Source: Sulfurovum lithotrophicum
GTDB lineage: Bacteria > Campylobacterota > Campylobacteria > Campylobacterales > Sulfurovaceae
Reading direction: 5' to 3'
DNA length: 64,000 nucleotides
Assembly: GCF_000987835.1 (NCBI RefSeq)
Contig: NZ_CP011308.1
Span: 310,001-374,000, forward strand
A program made the position numbers and the translations under genes. Under the pieces are notes generated by a model. The model saw only the letters and a list, made by a program, of their open reading frames with translations, was not told the DNA's origin and did not search any database. The stretch's first letter is position 1. Each line of letters opens with the position of its first letter. Shown here piece by piece: positions 33,447 through 43,086 of this stretch.

Positions 33447-36400
33447 TCATACCAAAACCCTTTCACTCGAATTTTCAAAAGTTTTTATATCCCCTTGAGG
33501 GTGACAAGACAAATTATCCAAAAGCGTTTGCCTATACTGTTCCAAAGTATAGGCAAAGGTCTTGACACGTATCTTGATCGATCCGCCGGGCTTGTTCGCA
33601 TCGATATCGTGCAGGGTCAGATGCGGTGTACGGCTTGCACCCAGTATTTTATCGATAATGGCATAGGTAGGTGCATCATGCCCGCACTTGAACGAACTGA
33701 GGTCAAGTACAGCCACATTGGGGTGCCGTGCAGCGAATTTAGCCGCCCAGACCTTTTGTGCCGAATTGGTCGAGAAATTCTCTGCCCAGACATCTCGTAT
33801 ATCATAAGGGGATTCTATGATTCCCTGTGCGACTTCTTCTCCAAAGAAGCGCATCAGATAGGTTTCATCTTTGGGGATGGCACGCATGGAGATGGTCTTG
33901 AACCCGAGTGACTGGAATTCGTCGAGAACTTCATGGTTGAGCCCGGGGTCGGAATGGTAGGGACGTGCAAGCAGCAGAATAATAACCTCGCTGTTTTTTT
34001 CTGCCTCATCTAGAATGCGGTGTCCCTCTTCCATTATCTCCCGGTCGTTTTCATCAAGTGCCTTCCACGCCTGCTCGGCCGCCCATCTGTTCTCATCTTC
34101 AGTAATGCGCAGCCTGTCTCCCCAGGTGGCAAAGAGCTGTTTTTCAAGCAGTTTCCGGTTATCGAAATTCAGCGCTTCATCGACATAAACGATCCCCCTC
34201 TCCGAGAAAAGGTCCTTCTCCTTGGTGAAGGCGGAGTAGACCACTTTCGGTGTACCGGAAACGATGGGGCATGAGGTTTGTCCCATGGTATGCTGAACGT
34301 AACCGGGAAGCTCCGTCACGGCGGGGAACCATAGGTAGTCAAATGTTTTTTTCGCGAATTTTTTGCTGTACATCAGTGCATAGACATGAGACTGTGCCAC
34401 TTTGGCAGGGTAGCAGGAATCCACAGAACCGTATTTGGCTCCTTCAAGGTACATATCTTCATTGGAAAAACCGGAGAACTGGATGTTGAGAGGGTCGATG
34501 CCAAGCGCTTCAAGATAGGTTCGCATGAAGGGAGCCAGAGAATAGACATTGAGTACTTTGGGAATAGCGATCTTCAGTGCTTTCCTGTAGGCTGTATCTT
34601 CCACTGAACTGACTTTGAAATTCTGTGTGATCTCCCTGCGCAGTGTCGGTCCCCATCCTCCAAGGGTCACTTTGACTTCCTGTCTTTTCACCTGTGTCGA
34701 TTCTGTCGGCTTTTTATCCAGCATATAGGTGGGTGCAAAAAGTTTGGAAGACTCTTTTTTGACAAGGTTTGGTACGGTTTCTTGTAATGCTTTTCTGGAA
34801 CTTTTCAGTGCTTTAAAGGCATCTGCAGACTCGACTGTACCATCTTCGCAGGAGAACCCGGCAATGTAACGCACGGTCTCCGAAGAAGGGGTATGGGTAT
34901 CGATGAAGGTACGTGAGCAGTTGATGGTGCAGAAATGGCAGCGCGTACTCTCATCTGTCTTGGAAGTATAGGTCATCTGCAGTGCTTCCTCCAACCCGAC
35001 AAAGGTGGCCGTGCCTCTTTTCTGTACGACATCTCTTGCTTCAAGTGCGGCGCCGATAGCTCCGGCTTCTCCCGGATGCGGATGAACATCGACCCTGGCA
35101 TTGGGTACACGTTCTTTTATGTAATCCACCTGTGCCTTAAGTGCTGCCTGGTTGTACTGTGTTCCTCCCTGCAGCACGAAGTGGTCTCCGAACATGGCAA
35201 GGTTGGGGGCCTGTACGACATACTGCCAGACATTTTTGGGCAGGACCTTCGATATGCCGGCAAAGAGTTCCTCTTTGGTGTATCCCTCTTTTTGAAAGTT
35301 CACTCTATCCGTATCGAGAAAAACGGCACATCCGTAGTTGAAACGCGGTGCCTGCTTGGCGGCAAAGGCAACATCTGCAAAGCCTTCCACCGGAACACCG
35401 AACTGCTTGGCCATACTCTGCAGCAGGGTTCCGTTACCGGCACTGCACTGATTGGAGAGACGAAAATTTTTCATCATCCCGTTCTCCATGAAAAGCACTT
35501 TGATGTCCTGTCCGCCGATATCACAGATGACATTGATGCTTTCACCGAAAGCCTGCTGCGCACTTTTCATATGTGCAATGGTCTCGATGATATTTGCATC
35601 GGCTTTGAGTGCACCACCGAGTACATCTGCTGCGTAGCCGGTGACGCCAAGACCTTTGATATCGTAGTATTTCCCACTCTCTGATTCTGTGATCTTTTGC
35701 AAAAGTTCCAGTGTATCGTCAATGGGGTTTCCTTTTGAGAGCTGGTAGACTTTCAGGAGCAGTTCACCTTTTTCATCCAGCAATACCGCTTTGGAAGAGG
35801 TGGAGCCTCCGTCTATACCGAGGAAACAGGTAGTTTTTTCTGTCAATTGGGGAGATTGAAAGGGTTTGATGGTATAGCGCTCTCTGAATTCCCGAAGCTC
35901 CTGCTCATTTTTTACCAGGGGGGCGTCAATATTGTCATTCTGGTTGACACCGCCTGTATCTACCAGTGTTTTCAGAGCAATAAGTCCGGCGAAAGATTTG
36001 TCGTGGTTCGCTTCGCCTTCACCGAAGATCACTGCACCCAGAGCGGCATAGTACTGGGCATTGTCCGGTACGATGATCAGTTCATCAAGCTTGTTTTTGT
36101 CGTAAACTATGCCGCGTTCATCCCAGAGTTCGGCAATGCGCATGCGCCAGCAATCCTGCAAAAACGGCAGATAAGTGTTCGGTCCGCCAAGCAGCAGGAC
36201 TTTGGGCATGAGTGTATTGCCCCGAGTCAGTACGGTCAGGTTCTGCATAACAATGGCATCTGCCAGGGAGTTCATGATCTCGTTGGAAGGAACGGAGGTC
36301 TTGACAAGGTTGACAATGTCCGTTTCTGCAAAGACACCGCATTTGGCAGCGACATGATGTAGTTTCTCTGTCGCAAAGGTGAGTTTCTGAACTTCTTCAC

Positions 36401-36872
36401 TCTCCATACCGACCTTCATGGTACACTTCTCTATGGTGGCTCCCGTACCGGAAGCACATTTGTCGTTCATGGAGGTCAGTACGGTTTTTTTGCCGTCCTT
36501 ACCCTCTTTGAAGTGGATGATCTTTGCATCCTGTCCACCCAGTTCCACTACAGCATTCACGTCGGGATGGTGGTGTTCCACGGCAAGCACGACAGCATTG
36601 ACCTCCTGCACAAAACGCGCATTGAGTGTCGGGGCAATCCGGCTGGCTCCCGAACCTGTAATGTAAACTTTGTCAATGTTGTCATAGGCTTCTTTGTGCG
36701 TTTGAGAGAGTTCTTCGAGGAGTCTTAGAAGGGTAGGTGCCTGTTTGGTGTCGTGCGGAGTATAGGCTTTGGCAATGATGTTGAAGTCTCTGTCGCACAG
36801 TACATATTTGACAGTGGTGGAACCGATGTCGATACCAAGTGCATAATGATTTGTTCGGTTTTTTGCATTCAT
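33447..36872 (-). CDS. Double-ASKHA acyl-CoA dehydratase activase-like protein with DUF2229
   Basis: 1141 aa from the ATG at 36872; an in-frame ATG at 36935 adds 21 residues. Two BadF/BadG/HgdC-type ATPase domains are in tandem: one has GIDIGSTTVKYVL, ELGGQDAKII and CASGTGATIEKC; the second has GIDGGSTSSKAVL, DIGGQDIKVL and QCSAGNGTLLQSM. A Cys motif RCHFCTINCSRTF follows, then a DUF2229 region with SGFSNEDMYLEGAKYGSVDS. HgdC-type activases couple ATP hydrolysis to low-potential electron transfer. The partner encoded downstream holds the HgdB-like half. The substrate is unknown. Confidence 0.82.
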   Translation of the reverse strand: MNAKNRTNHYALGIDIGSTTVKYVLCDRDFNIIAKAYTPHDTKQAPTLLRLLEELSQTHKEAYDNIDKVYITGSGASRIAPTLNARFVQEVNAVVLAVEHHHPDVNAVVELGGQDAKIIHFKEGKDGKKTVLTSMNDKCASGTGATIEKCTMKVGMESEEVQKLTFATEKLHHVAAKCGVFAETDIVNLVKTSVPSNEIMNSLADAIVMQNLTVLTRGNTLMPKVLLLGGPNTYLPFLQDCWRMRIAELWDERGIVYDKNKLDELIIVPDNAQYYAALGAVIFGEGEANHDKSFAGLIALKTLVDTGGVNQNDNIDAPLVKNEQELREFRERYTIKPFQSPQLTEKTTCFLGIDGGSTSSKAVLLDEKGELLLKVYQLSKGNPIDDTLELLQKITESESGKYYDIKGLGVTGYAADVLGGALKADANIIETIAHMKSAQQAFGESINVICDIGGQDIKVLFMENGMMKNFRLSNQCSAGNGTLLQSMAKQFGVPVEGFADVAFAAKQAPRFNYGCAVFLDTDRVNFQKEGYTKEELFAGISKVLPKNVWQYVVQAPNLAMFGDHFVLQGGTQYNQAALKAQVDYIKERVPNARVDVHPHPGEAGAIGAALEARDVVQKRGTATFVGLEEALQMTYTSKTDESTRCHFCTINCSRTFIDTHTPSSETVRYIAGFSCEDGTVESADAFKALKSSRKALQETVPNLVKKESSKLFAPTYMLDKKPTESTQVKRQEVKVTLGGWGPTLRREITQNFKVSSVEDTAYRKALKIAIPKVLNVYSLAPFMRTYLEALGIDPLNIQFSGFSNEDMYLEGAKYGSVDSCYPAKVAQSHVYALMYSKKFAKKTFDYLWFPAVTELPGYVQHTMGQTSCPIVSGTPKVVYSAFTKEKDLFSERGIVYVDEALNFDNRKLLEKQLFATWGDRLRITEDENRWAAEQAWKALDENDREIMEEGHRILDEAEKNSEVIILLLARPYHSDPGLNHEVLDEFQSLGFKTISMRAIPKDETYLMRFFGEEVAQGIIESPYDIRDVWAENFSTNSAQKVWAAKFAARHPNVAVLDLSSFKCGHDAPTYAIIDKILGASRTPHLTLHDIDANKPGGSIKIRVKTFAYTLEQYRQTLLDNLSCHPQGDIKTFENSSERVLV

Positions 36873-36939
36873 AAAGTTGTTTGTATACCTTATTCCTATC
36901 TCTACTTTTTTGGAAAAAGTAGGTAAAAATGACAAAGCG

Positions 36940-37725
36940 CTATGTACTGTGTTTCTTTTTTAAAGCCCATAATATCCATATGATACCTATCAAAATAAAA
37001 GGTAAACTTAAAGCCTGCCCTGTGCTGAAAGGAAGGTCCCATGTGTAGTCTGCCTGTTTTGTTTTGGTATATTCGAGTAGAAAACGGACCGTGAACATAA
37101 AAGTCAAAAAGATACCCGGAAGGATGCGGGTAGCAAAGTCCGGTTTGCTTTTGAGGTAGACCAGGAGCATAATTACCAAAAGTATCAGGTAGGAAAAGGC
37201 TTCATAAAGTTGTACCGGGTGTCGTGGAAGCATGTCGACACGCTCAAAGATGATTGCCCAGGGAAGATCGGTAGGTTTCCCCAGTATCTCGGAATTGAAT
37301 AAGTTCCCGAAACGTACGAATGCTGCCGTGATCGTGCCGGCAATGGCTGTGCGTGAGAGCAGCCACATGAAATCAAGCCTGTATTTTCTGCAAAAGAACC
37401 AAATAGCCAGGATGGAACCAAGCAGTCCGCCATGGCTTGCCAGTCCTCCTTTCCATACTTTGAGTATCTCCAGCGGATGAGAGAGGTAGAATGCAGGTTC
37501 ATAGGCAAAACAGTGCATCAGTCTCGAGCCGATAACTGCACCAACCATGACATAGATGAGGAAACTGTCCAGAAGAGCAGGGTCTTTGCCTTCGCGTTTA
37601 AAGATCCATTGTAACAGCATAAGTCCCAGAAAAAAGGAACCAACGAACAAAATTCCGTACCAGCGTAGCTGCAAGGGACCTAAATGTAATAAAACGGGAT
37701 CGACATTCCAGATAAAATGTTCCAA
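36940..37725 (-). CDS. lgt: Prolipoprotein diacylglyceryl transferase
   Basis: 261 aa with about seven membrane segments. The Lgt signature is GGLASHGGLLGSILAIW, with RLMHCFAYEP and the NLFNSEILGKPT loop following FGR-like FVRFG. It transfers diacylglycerol from phosphatidylglycerol to the Cys of lipoprotein precursors in the inner membrane. A substrate of this pathway is probably the lipoprotein encoded at 61644. It lies just upstream of the activase gene on the same strand, 67 bases apart, and might share transcription. Confidence 0.95.
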   Translation of the reverse strand: MEHFIWNVDPVLLHLGPLQLRWYGILFVGSFFLGLMLLQWIFKREGKDPALLDSFLIYVMVGAVIGSRLMHCFAYEPAFYLSHPLEILKVWKGGLASHGGLLGSILAIWFFCRKYRLDFMWLLSRTAIAGTITAAFVRFGNLFNSEILGKPTDLPWAIIFERVDMLPRHPVQLYEAFSYLILLVIMLLVYLKSKPDFATRILPGIFLTFMFTVRFLLEYTKTKQADYTWDLPFSTGQALSLPFILIGIIWILWALKKKHST

Positions 37726-37919
37726 AAATATACCTTAATTGTAATTATTTGTATTATACTTTAAATTGTTTAATAGGGGTTTTCAGAAAACAATAAGCTT
37801 CCCGGATAAATTTTAATTATCAAAATGATGAAGCCCAATATTTCAACAATTTCTTTTTAAGAATAGCTTTACATGGACTATGCAATAATTAAGAAAGATC
37901 AAATTAAAGGAGGATTTTC

Positions 37920-38513
37920 ATGAAAAATTTTAAAACACTGGTTTATATTCCGCTTCTTCTTGCTTCACTTTTAACGGTTGCGAGTGCTGATGATGTTGTT
38001 GATACGTTGAATGGAGTTATCAAATCTTATGAAAAGGGGGAGTATGGTGCTGCGGTAGAAGACTTGAATTATGTATTGCAGCTTATCCAGCAAAAAAAGA
38101 GTAAAGGCCTGGAAGCCTATCTTCCGGAAGCACTTGCAGGATGGAGTGCAGAAAAAGCAGAATCACAAACAGCTGGTTCAGCGATGTTCGGTGGGGGCAT
38201 AGCAACCTCCAGAAAATATAAAAAAGGTTCATCCAGGATCAAGATAGAGATCATTACGGATTCTCCGCTTATGCAGAGTATGATGAGTATTTTTTCCAAC
38301 CCGATGTTTGCTACAGCTGATGGCGGAAAGCTGGAACGTATCAATAGAGAAAAAGCGATCGTAAAATATAATGACGAGAGACAAAAAGGTGAAATCACCA
38401 TTGTCGTAGCCAGACGATTTTTAGTCAAAATCGAAGGACAAAAAGTTTTGCTTGATGAACTTAGAGCATATGCAAAAGCGATTGATTTTAAGAAATTGAA
38501 AAATTTACCCTAG
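37920..38513 (+). CDS. Exported protein of unknown function
   Basis: 197 aa with a very strong AAAGGAGG ribosome site and signal peptide (FKTLVYIPLLLASLLTVASA). The rest starts with a helix (VVDTLNGVIKSYEKGEYGAAVEDLNYVLQLIQQ) that resembles one TPR-like hairpin, followed by a beta-rich domain (SRIKIEIITDSPLMQSMMSI and later GEITIVVARRFLVKIEG). Similar periplasmic proteins occur in other sulfur-oxidising bacteria, but I do not know a function. It stands alone, with a weak hairpin and T-run (38546-38572) after it. Confidence 0.75.
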   Translation: MKNFKTLVYIPLLLASLLTVASADDVVDTLNGVIKSYEKGEYGAAVEDLNYVLQLIQQKKSKGLEAYLPEALAGWSAEKAESQTAGSAMFGGGIATSRKYKKGSSRIKIEIITDSPLMQSMMSIFSNPMFATADGGKLERINREKAIVKYNDERQKGEITIVVARRFLVKIEGQKVLLDELRAYAKAIDFKKLKNLP

Positions 38514-38589
38514 TTTTCAGGGGAGCTCGAAGAATTAAGTAGTCCCTACTTCAAAAGAGTAGTAAATTTTTTAAAAGCAAAAGTGAAGA

Positions 38590-39333
38590 TCAAAGATTTA
38601 TTTTCTCTTTGATCTCTCTGGCAATAGCAGAGATCTTAGTGATCTTCTGTGTATCACTCAAAGTGTTATCAAGTAACACTTTTACAAATGCTGAACCTAC
38701 AATAACACCGTCAACCCCTTTGGCTTTTTCTTTAGCAGTATTCTGGTCAACACCAAACCCTACATAGACCGGTGTGCTGGTGCATTCTTTGATATTGGAG
38801 ATAATAGGCTGAAGGTCCTCGCTGTGTCCCGCGCCGGTGATACCGGCATAGGCGACAAGATAAATAAATTTTTTTGCATCGATGACAATCTGTTCTATAC
38901 GTTCTTTGGAATCTGTGGGTGCGATAAAATCTATCAGATTCAGACCGTCAGCTTCAAGAGCAGGCTTGTAAGGTTTTGCCTCTTCCAATGGAAGGTCAGG
39001 GATGATGAAACCGTGCACACCGGTCTCTTTTGCTCTGGAAATGAAATAATCCATTCCTTTATGGTAGAAGGGATTGAAATAGCCCATCCAGAGCGTATCA
39101 ATATGTGGTGCTATTTTAGCAGAAGCCTCGAATAGATGCTCCAGTTTGAAGCCGTTCTGAAGCGCTTTGAGGTTGGCAGCTTCTATGACAGGACCGTCTG
39201 CTACCGGATCGGAGAAGGGCATACCGAGTTCAAGTGTATCCACACCGGCCTCTGCCAATGCCAGTGCAGCATCTACCGTGAAGTCCAATGAAGGGAAACC
39301 GGTGGTAATATAGGCAACTAATTTTTTATCCAA
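38590..39333 (-). CDS. trpA: Tryptophan synthase alpha chain
   Basis: 247 aa from a TTG at 39333 with AAAGAG upstream; a longer open frame reaches 39432 but adds non-conserved residues. The catalytic Glu lies in LELGMPFSDPVADGPVIEAA and the catalytic Asp in FIIPDLPLEEA. GYFNPFYHKG and the phosphate loop VGFGVDQNTA are kept. It cleaves indole-3-glycerol phosphate to indole. trpB is not in the window next to it. Confidence 0.94.
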   Translation of the reverse strand: MDKKLVAYITTGFPSLDFTVDAALALAEAGVDTLELGMPFSDPVADGPVIEAANLKALQNGFKLEHLFEASAKIAPHIDTLWMGYFNPFYHKGMDYFISRAKETGVHGFIIPDLPLEEAKPYKPALEADGLNLIDFIAPTDSKERIEQIVIDAKKFIYLVAYAGITGAGHSEDLQPIISNIKECTSTPVYVGFGVDQNTAKEKAKGVDGVIVGSAFVKVLLDNTLSDTQKITKISAIAREIKEKINL

Positions 39334-39469
39334 AATATACTCTTTATATGTCAATATGACTATTATTTGTGATATTATACATTTTTTTGATAAAATGAGT
39401 ACCAAAATACAACCGGAGTGGTTCAACAACAATGTTGCCGACAGACTAAGAAGGAATAGATTTTATATT

Positions 39470-40282
39470 ATGAGCATCCATACCCCAAGAATAGAAAAAA
39501 AGATCACTTTGTCGACTATAGCCAAAATGAAAGGCGTTGAGCCCATTACGATGGTGACGGCTTACGATGCACTTTTTGCCCAGCTCTTTGACGGTGAAGT
39601 GGAGATGATCCTGGTCGGTGACAGTCTCAATATGAGTTTTCTGGGCAAAGAAGATACACTCTCTGCCACGATGGACCAGATGATCTATCATACACAGGCA
39701 GTAGGCAACGGTGCCAAGTCGGCATGTATCGTTTTTGATATGCCTTTTGGTTCCTATACGACAGCCCAACGCGCCCTTGAAAATGCTGTGAGGGTCTATC
39801 GTGAGACAAATGCGCAGGCGGTGAAGATCGAAGGTGGAAAAGAAAAGGCTGACATCGTACGTGTCCTGTCAGAGAATGGGATAGCCGTAGTTGCACATAT
39901 AGGCCTGATGCCTCAGCATGTACGCAGTGAGGGCGGCTATAAAGTCCGGGGGAAAGATGAGGAAGACATTAAGGCATTGCTCGAAGATGCTTTGGAACTT
40001 CAGGCTGCCGGGGCTGCCATGATACTGGTAGAGGGGGTCAAAGCGGAGGCAGCCAAAGTCGTGACAAAAGCTGTGAAGATACCGACCATCGGTATCGGTG
40101 CGGGGAACAGTACGGACGGCCAGGTACTGGTCTGGTCCGATATGTTCGGTTTCTTTGAAGCCTTCAAGCCCAAATTCGTCAAACGTTACTGCGACGGTGC
40201 CAAAGAGGTAAGAGAAGGGTTGGAGCAGTATATCAGCGAAGTGAAATCGCGAGCATTCCCGGATGAGGAGCATACGTATTAA
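39470..40282 (+). CDS. panB: 3-methyl-2-oxobutanoate hydroxymethyltransferase
   Basis: 270 aa from the ATG at 39470; earlier ATGs (39356, 39395) extend beyond the family length. Motifs are [52 protein letters not shown] and [20 protein letters not shown]. It makes ketopantoate for pantothenate and CoA. Its stop overlaps the ruvB start by one base (TAATG), so the two are in one operon. Confidence 0.94.
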   Translation: MSIHTPRIEKKITLSTIAKMKGVEPITMVTAYDALFAQLFDGEVEMILVGDSLNMSFLGKEDTLSATMDQMIYHTQAVGNGAKSACIVFDMPFGSYTTAQRALENAVRVYRETNAQAVKIEGGKEKADIVRVLSENGIAVVAHIGLMPQHVRSEGGYKVRGKDEEDIKALLEDALELQAAGAAMILVEGVKAEAAKVVTKAVKIPTIGIGAGNSTDGQVLVWSDMFGFFEAFKPKFVKRYCDGAKEVREGLEQYISEVKSRAFPDEEHTY

Positions 40283-41295
40283 TGGAAAGAATGGTTGAAA
40301 TAGAGCGTTTTGACGAAGAGGTTTCGTACGAAGTAACACTTCGTCCGAGTTCCTGGGATGAATATATCGGGCAGGAAAAGATCAAAAAAAACCTAAAAGT
40401 GTTCATTGAAGCGAGCAGGCGTAGGGAAGAGGCACTTGATCACATTCTTTTCTTCGGGCCTCCTGGCCTGGGGAAGACGACACTGGCGAACATCATCGCT
40501 TCTGAAATGCATACCAATATCAAGACCACTGCGGCACCCATGATCGAAAAAGCGGGTGACCTTGCAGCCCTTTTGACCAATATCGAAGAGGGTGATATTC
40601 TTTTTATCGATGAGATCCACCGTATGTCCCCGGCTATCGAGGAGATACTTTACCCGGCAATGGAGGATTTCCGTCTCGATATCATTATAGGCAGCGGCCC
40701 TGCGGCACAGACGGTGAAGATAGACTTGCCACGCTTTACTCTCATCGGTGCGACCACACGGGCAGGTATGCTTTCCAACCCGCTGCGTGAACGTTTCGGT
40801 ATGCATTTCAGGATGCAGTTCTATACTCCCGAAGAGCTTGCAAAGATCGTTTCTCAGGCATCGCACAAACTTGAAAAACCTTCCAAAGCGGAAGCGGCAC
40901 ATGAGATCGCGCGACGAAGCAGAGGTACTCCGAGGATTGCCCTGCGTCTGCTAAAACGCGTACGGGATTTCTCCGAAGTGGCCAATGAAAATGAAGTGAC
41001 TCTTGAAAGGGCCAGATATGCCCTCGATGAGCTTGGTGTGAATGATCTTGGATTCGACGAACAGGATATCAGGCTGCTCGAACTGCTTGTCTCCGCCAAG
41101 AACAAGCCGATGGGCCTGAGTACCATCGGTGCGGCATTGAGTGAGGATGAAGGGACGATCGAAGATGTACTCGAGCCCTACCTTATCGCCAATGGCTATA
41201 TCGAGAGAACGGCCAGAGGACGGATTGCCACGCCAAAATGCTATGAGCATTTCAAACTGGGCGGCATAACACAAGGATTATTTGATGATCAGTAA
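40282..41295 (+). CDS. ruvB: Holliday junction branch migration helicase RuvB
   Basis: 337 aa AAA+ protein. Walker [16 protein letters not shown] is near residue 57, Walker [10 protein letters not shown] near 110, sensor LIGATTRAG near 156, and the arginine finger region [15 protein letters not shown] near 213. The C-terminal winged helix contains [12 protein letters not shown]. It drives branch migration with RuvA. It overlaps the following membrane-protein gene by 11 bases. Confidence 0.97.
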   Translation: MERMVEIERFDEEVSYEVTLRPSSWDEYIGQEKIKKNLKVFIEASRRREEALDHILFFGPPGLGKTTLANIIASEMHTNIKTTAAPMIEKAGDLAALLTNIEEGDILFIDEIHRMSPAIEEILYPAMEDFRLDIIIGSGPAAQTVKIDLPRFTLIGATTRAGMLSNPLRERFGMHFRMQFYTPEELAKIVSQASHKLEKPSKAEAAHEIARRSRGTPRIALRLLKRVRDFSEVANENEVTLERARYALDELGVNDLGFDEQDIRLLELLVSAKNKPMGLSTIGAALSEDEGTIEDVLEPYLIANGYIERTARGRIATPKCYEHFKLGGITQGLFDDQ

Positions 41296-42328
41296 CAAAA
41301 GCCTGATGATCACGGCACTTTTTGTCTTTACCGTAATCGGTGCCTACAGTATCTATCAGCCGTTTTTGCTGCCCTTGAGTGTGGCCATATTGCTTACTAT
41401 GGCTACCTACAATTTGACAAAGAAAATGATCAAATTTTTCAAGTCAAGAAAACTTAGTGCCGGTATTGCCACACTGCTTCTGGTACTTATTATCTTTGCA
41501 CCTATTGTCTATATGGCAACGACCGGGGTCGGATATATGACACAACTCGATGTGGAGAAGATCAAACATGTCACGGAGGTGTTCAAGACATTTGGTGAAG
41601 AGATCCCTTTTGTCAAAGGATGGGTACATACTGCGCTTAGTGATAAAGCCATAGCAGGGTATGTGCAGGATGCCACCTCCTACCTGACAACGGCTGGTTC
41701 TGTGGGGATCGGTTTTGTGAAAAATATGATCCTTGTACTGGTTTTCTATTTTCTGATCAACTATTATGGAGAGCGTTTCTTTGAACTGATACGTGCATTG
41801 CTGCCGATCAACAAAATGAAAAGTGCCAAGATGATACATGAAGTATCCTCCACAATGGAGGTAGTCTTTTATTCCATCATCATCACAGCTATCTTTGAAG
41901 GTTTTCTTTTTGGTATTATGGTGAGCTATTTTGGTTTCAACGGGCTGCTTTTTGGTATGATCTACGGCTTTGCCTCCCTCATTCCCCTCATTGGAGGAGC
42001 AGTGGTATGGGTACCGGTCTCGCTTTATGCCTGGACCACTATCGATGCCAATACGGCGATCTTTATTGCTTCCTATTCTGTAGTGGTCATCTCCATCATT
42101 GCCGATACTTTCATCAAACCGGTGATCATCAAGGTGATCAAAGAGGATCTGCTCAAAAGCAATATCGAGGTCAACGAGATCGTGATCTTCTTCTCCATAT
42201 TGGCGGGGATGAGTACCTACGGTTTCTGGGGGATGATCCTCGGGCCGGCAATCACGTCATTCCTGATCGCCATTACCAGAATATACATTGAATACAATTC
42301 CAAAGAGCAGTTGATGGCTAAACAGTGA
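41285..42328 (+). CDS. AI-2E/PerM-family membrane transporter
   Basis: 347 aa from the ATG at 41285 (AAGGA eight bases upstream), overlapping ruvB. About seven or eight membrane segments are seen, with the family motif [20 protein letters not shown] near residue 240 and [10 protein letters not shown] near 275. The family exports small solutes, autoinducer-2 in some members and sodium in others, so no substrate is assigned. A ruvB neighbourhood for this gene is common in Campylobacterota. Confidence 0.88.
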   Translation: MISNKSLMITALFVFTVIGAYSIYQPFLLPLSVAILLTMATYNLTKKMIKFFKSRKLSAGIATLLLVLIIFAPIVYMATTGVGYMTQLDVEKIKHVTEVFKTFGEEIPFVKGWVHTALSDKAIAGYVQDATSYLTTAGSVGIGFVKNMILVLVFYFLINYYGERFFELIRALLPINKMKSAKMIHEVSSTMEVVFYSIIITAIFEGFLFGIMVSYFGFNGLLFGMIYGFASLIPLIGGAVVWVPVSLYAWTTIDANTAIFIASYSVVVISIIADTFIKPVIIKVIKEDLLKSNIEVNEIVIFFSILAGMSTYGFWGMILGPAITSFLIAITRIYIEYNSKEQLMAKQ

Positions 42329-42405
42329 ACAGAAGATTTTCATTAACTTGATGCTATTATCTGCTCTAACTATTTTTCGAAAGAATCAAATTAAAGGAAA
42401 GAGCT

Positions 42406-43086
42406 ATTATAAAGATATTGATTATAGAAGATGACCCGGAACTGGCGCTCATCCTGACGAACTACCTTACCAAGTACGATATGGAGGTCATCGGTGCGGA
42501 AGACCCTTATATCGGGCTCTCCCTGCTAACGCAGCATGATTTTGACCTGATCATCCTTGACCTCACTCTTCCCGGGATGGATGGACTGGAAGTAATCCCC
42601 AAGATCAGAGAGATCACCAATATTCCTATCATCATCTCTTCGGCGCGTGATGATATTACCGATAAGGTGATCGGTATGGAGCGCGGAGCGGATGATTATA
42701 TGCCCAAACCGTATGATCCAAGAGAACTTGTAACACGTATCAAAACGATTCTGAGACGGACACACAGTGCAGAGGAGAAGAAAGAGGAGAAGCGGGAGAT
42801 ATTTGTTGCCGACCCAAAGGCACATACGATCACCTTCAAAGGGCACCTGCTCGACCTGACAGCAGCCGAGTATGATGTGCTCGGTATGCTGATCCAGCAC
42901 AAGAACGGTTCAGTATCACGCGAGCAGCTTCTCTATGAGAGTGAACATATCGATGATGACAGCTCCATCAAGAATATCGATGTGATCATTTCCCGTATCA
43001 GGCAGAAGATCGCGAAGATCGATCCGGACCATATTTATATCAAGCCTATACGCGGTGTAGGATACCTTCTGACAGACCGTGTATGA
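42406..43086 (+). CDS. OmpR-family response regulator (ArsR-like)
   Basis: About 227 aa. The receiver has EDDPEL, the phospho-Asp in LIILDLTLPGMDGL, and KPYDPREL. The winged-helix output contains LTAAEYDVLGMLIQHKNGSVSREQLL and the terminal IKPIRGVGYLL. The start is unusual: the only standard candidate is TTG 42418, which would cut the first strand. AAAGGAAAGAG stands before ATT 42406, and starting there gives the usual MIKILIIEDD. It precedes, and overlaps by four bases, a kinase gene. Together they resemble the acid-responsive ArsRS pair of Helicobacter. Confidence 0.88.
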   Translation: MIKILIIEDDPELALILTNYLTKYDMEVIGAEDPYIGLSLLTQHDFDLIILDLTLPGMDGLEVIPKIREITNIPIIISSARDDITDKVIGMERGADDYMPKPYDPRELVTRIKTILRRTHSAEEKKEEKREIFVADPKAHTITFKGHLLDLTAAEYDVLGMLIQHKNGSVSREQLLYESEHIDDDSSIKNIDVIISRIRQKIAKIDPDHIYIKPIRGVGYLLTDRV

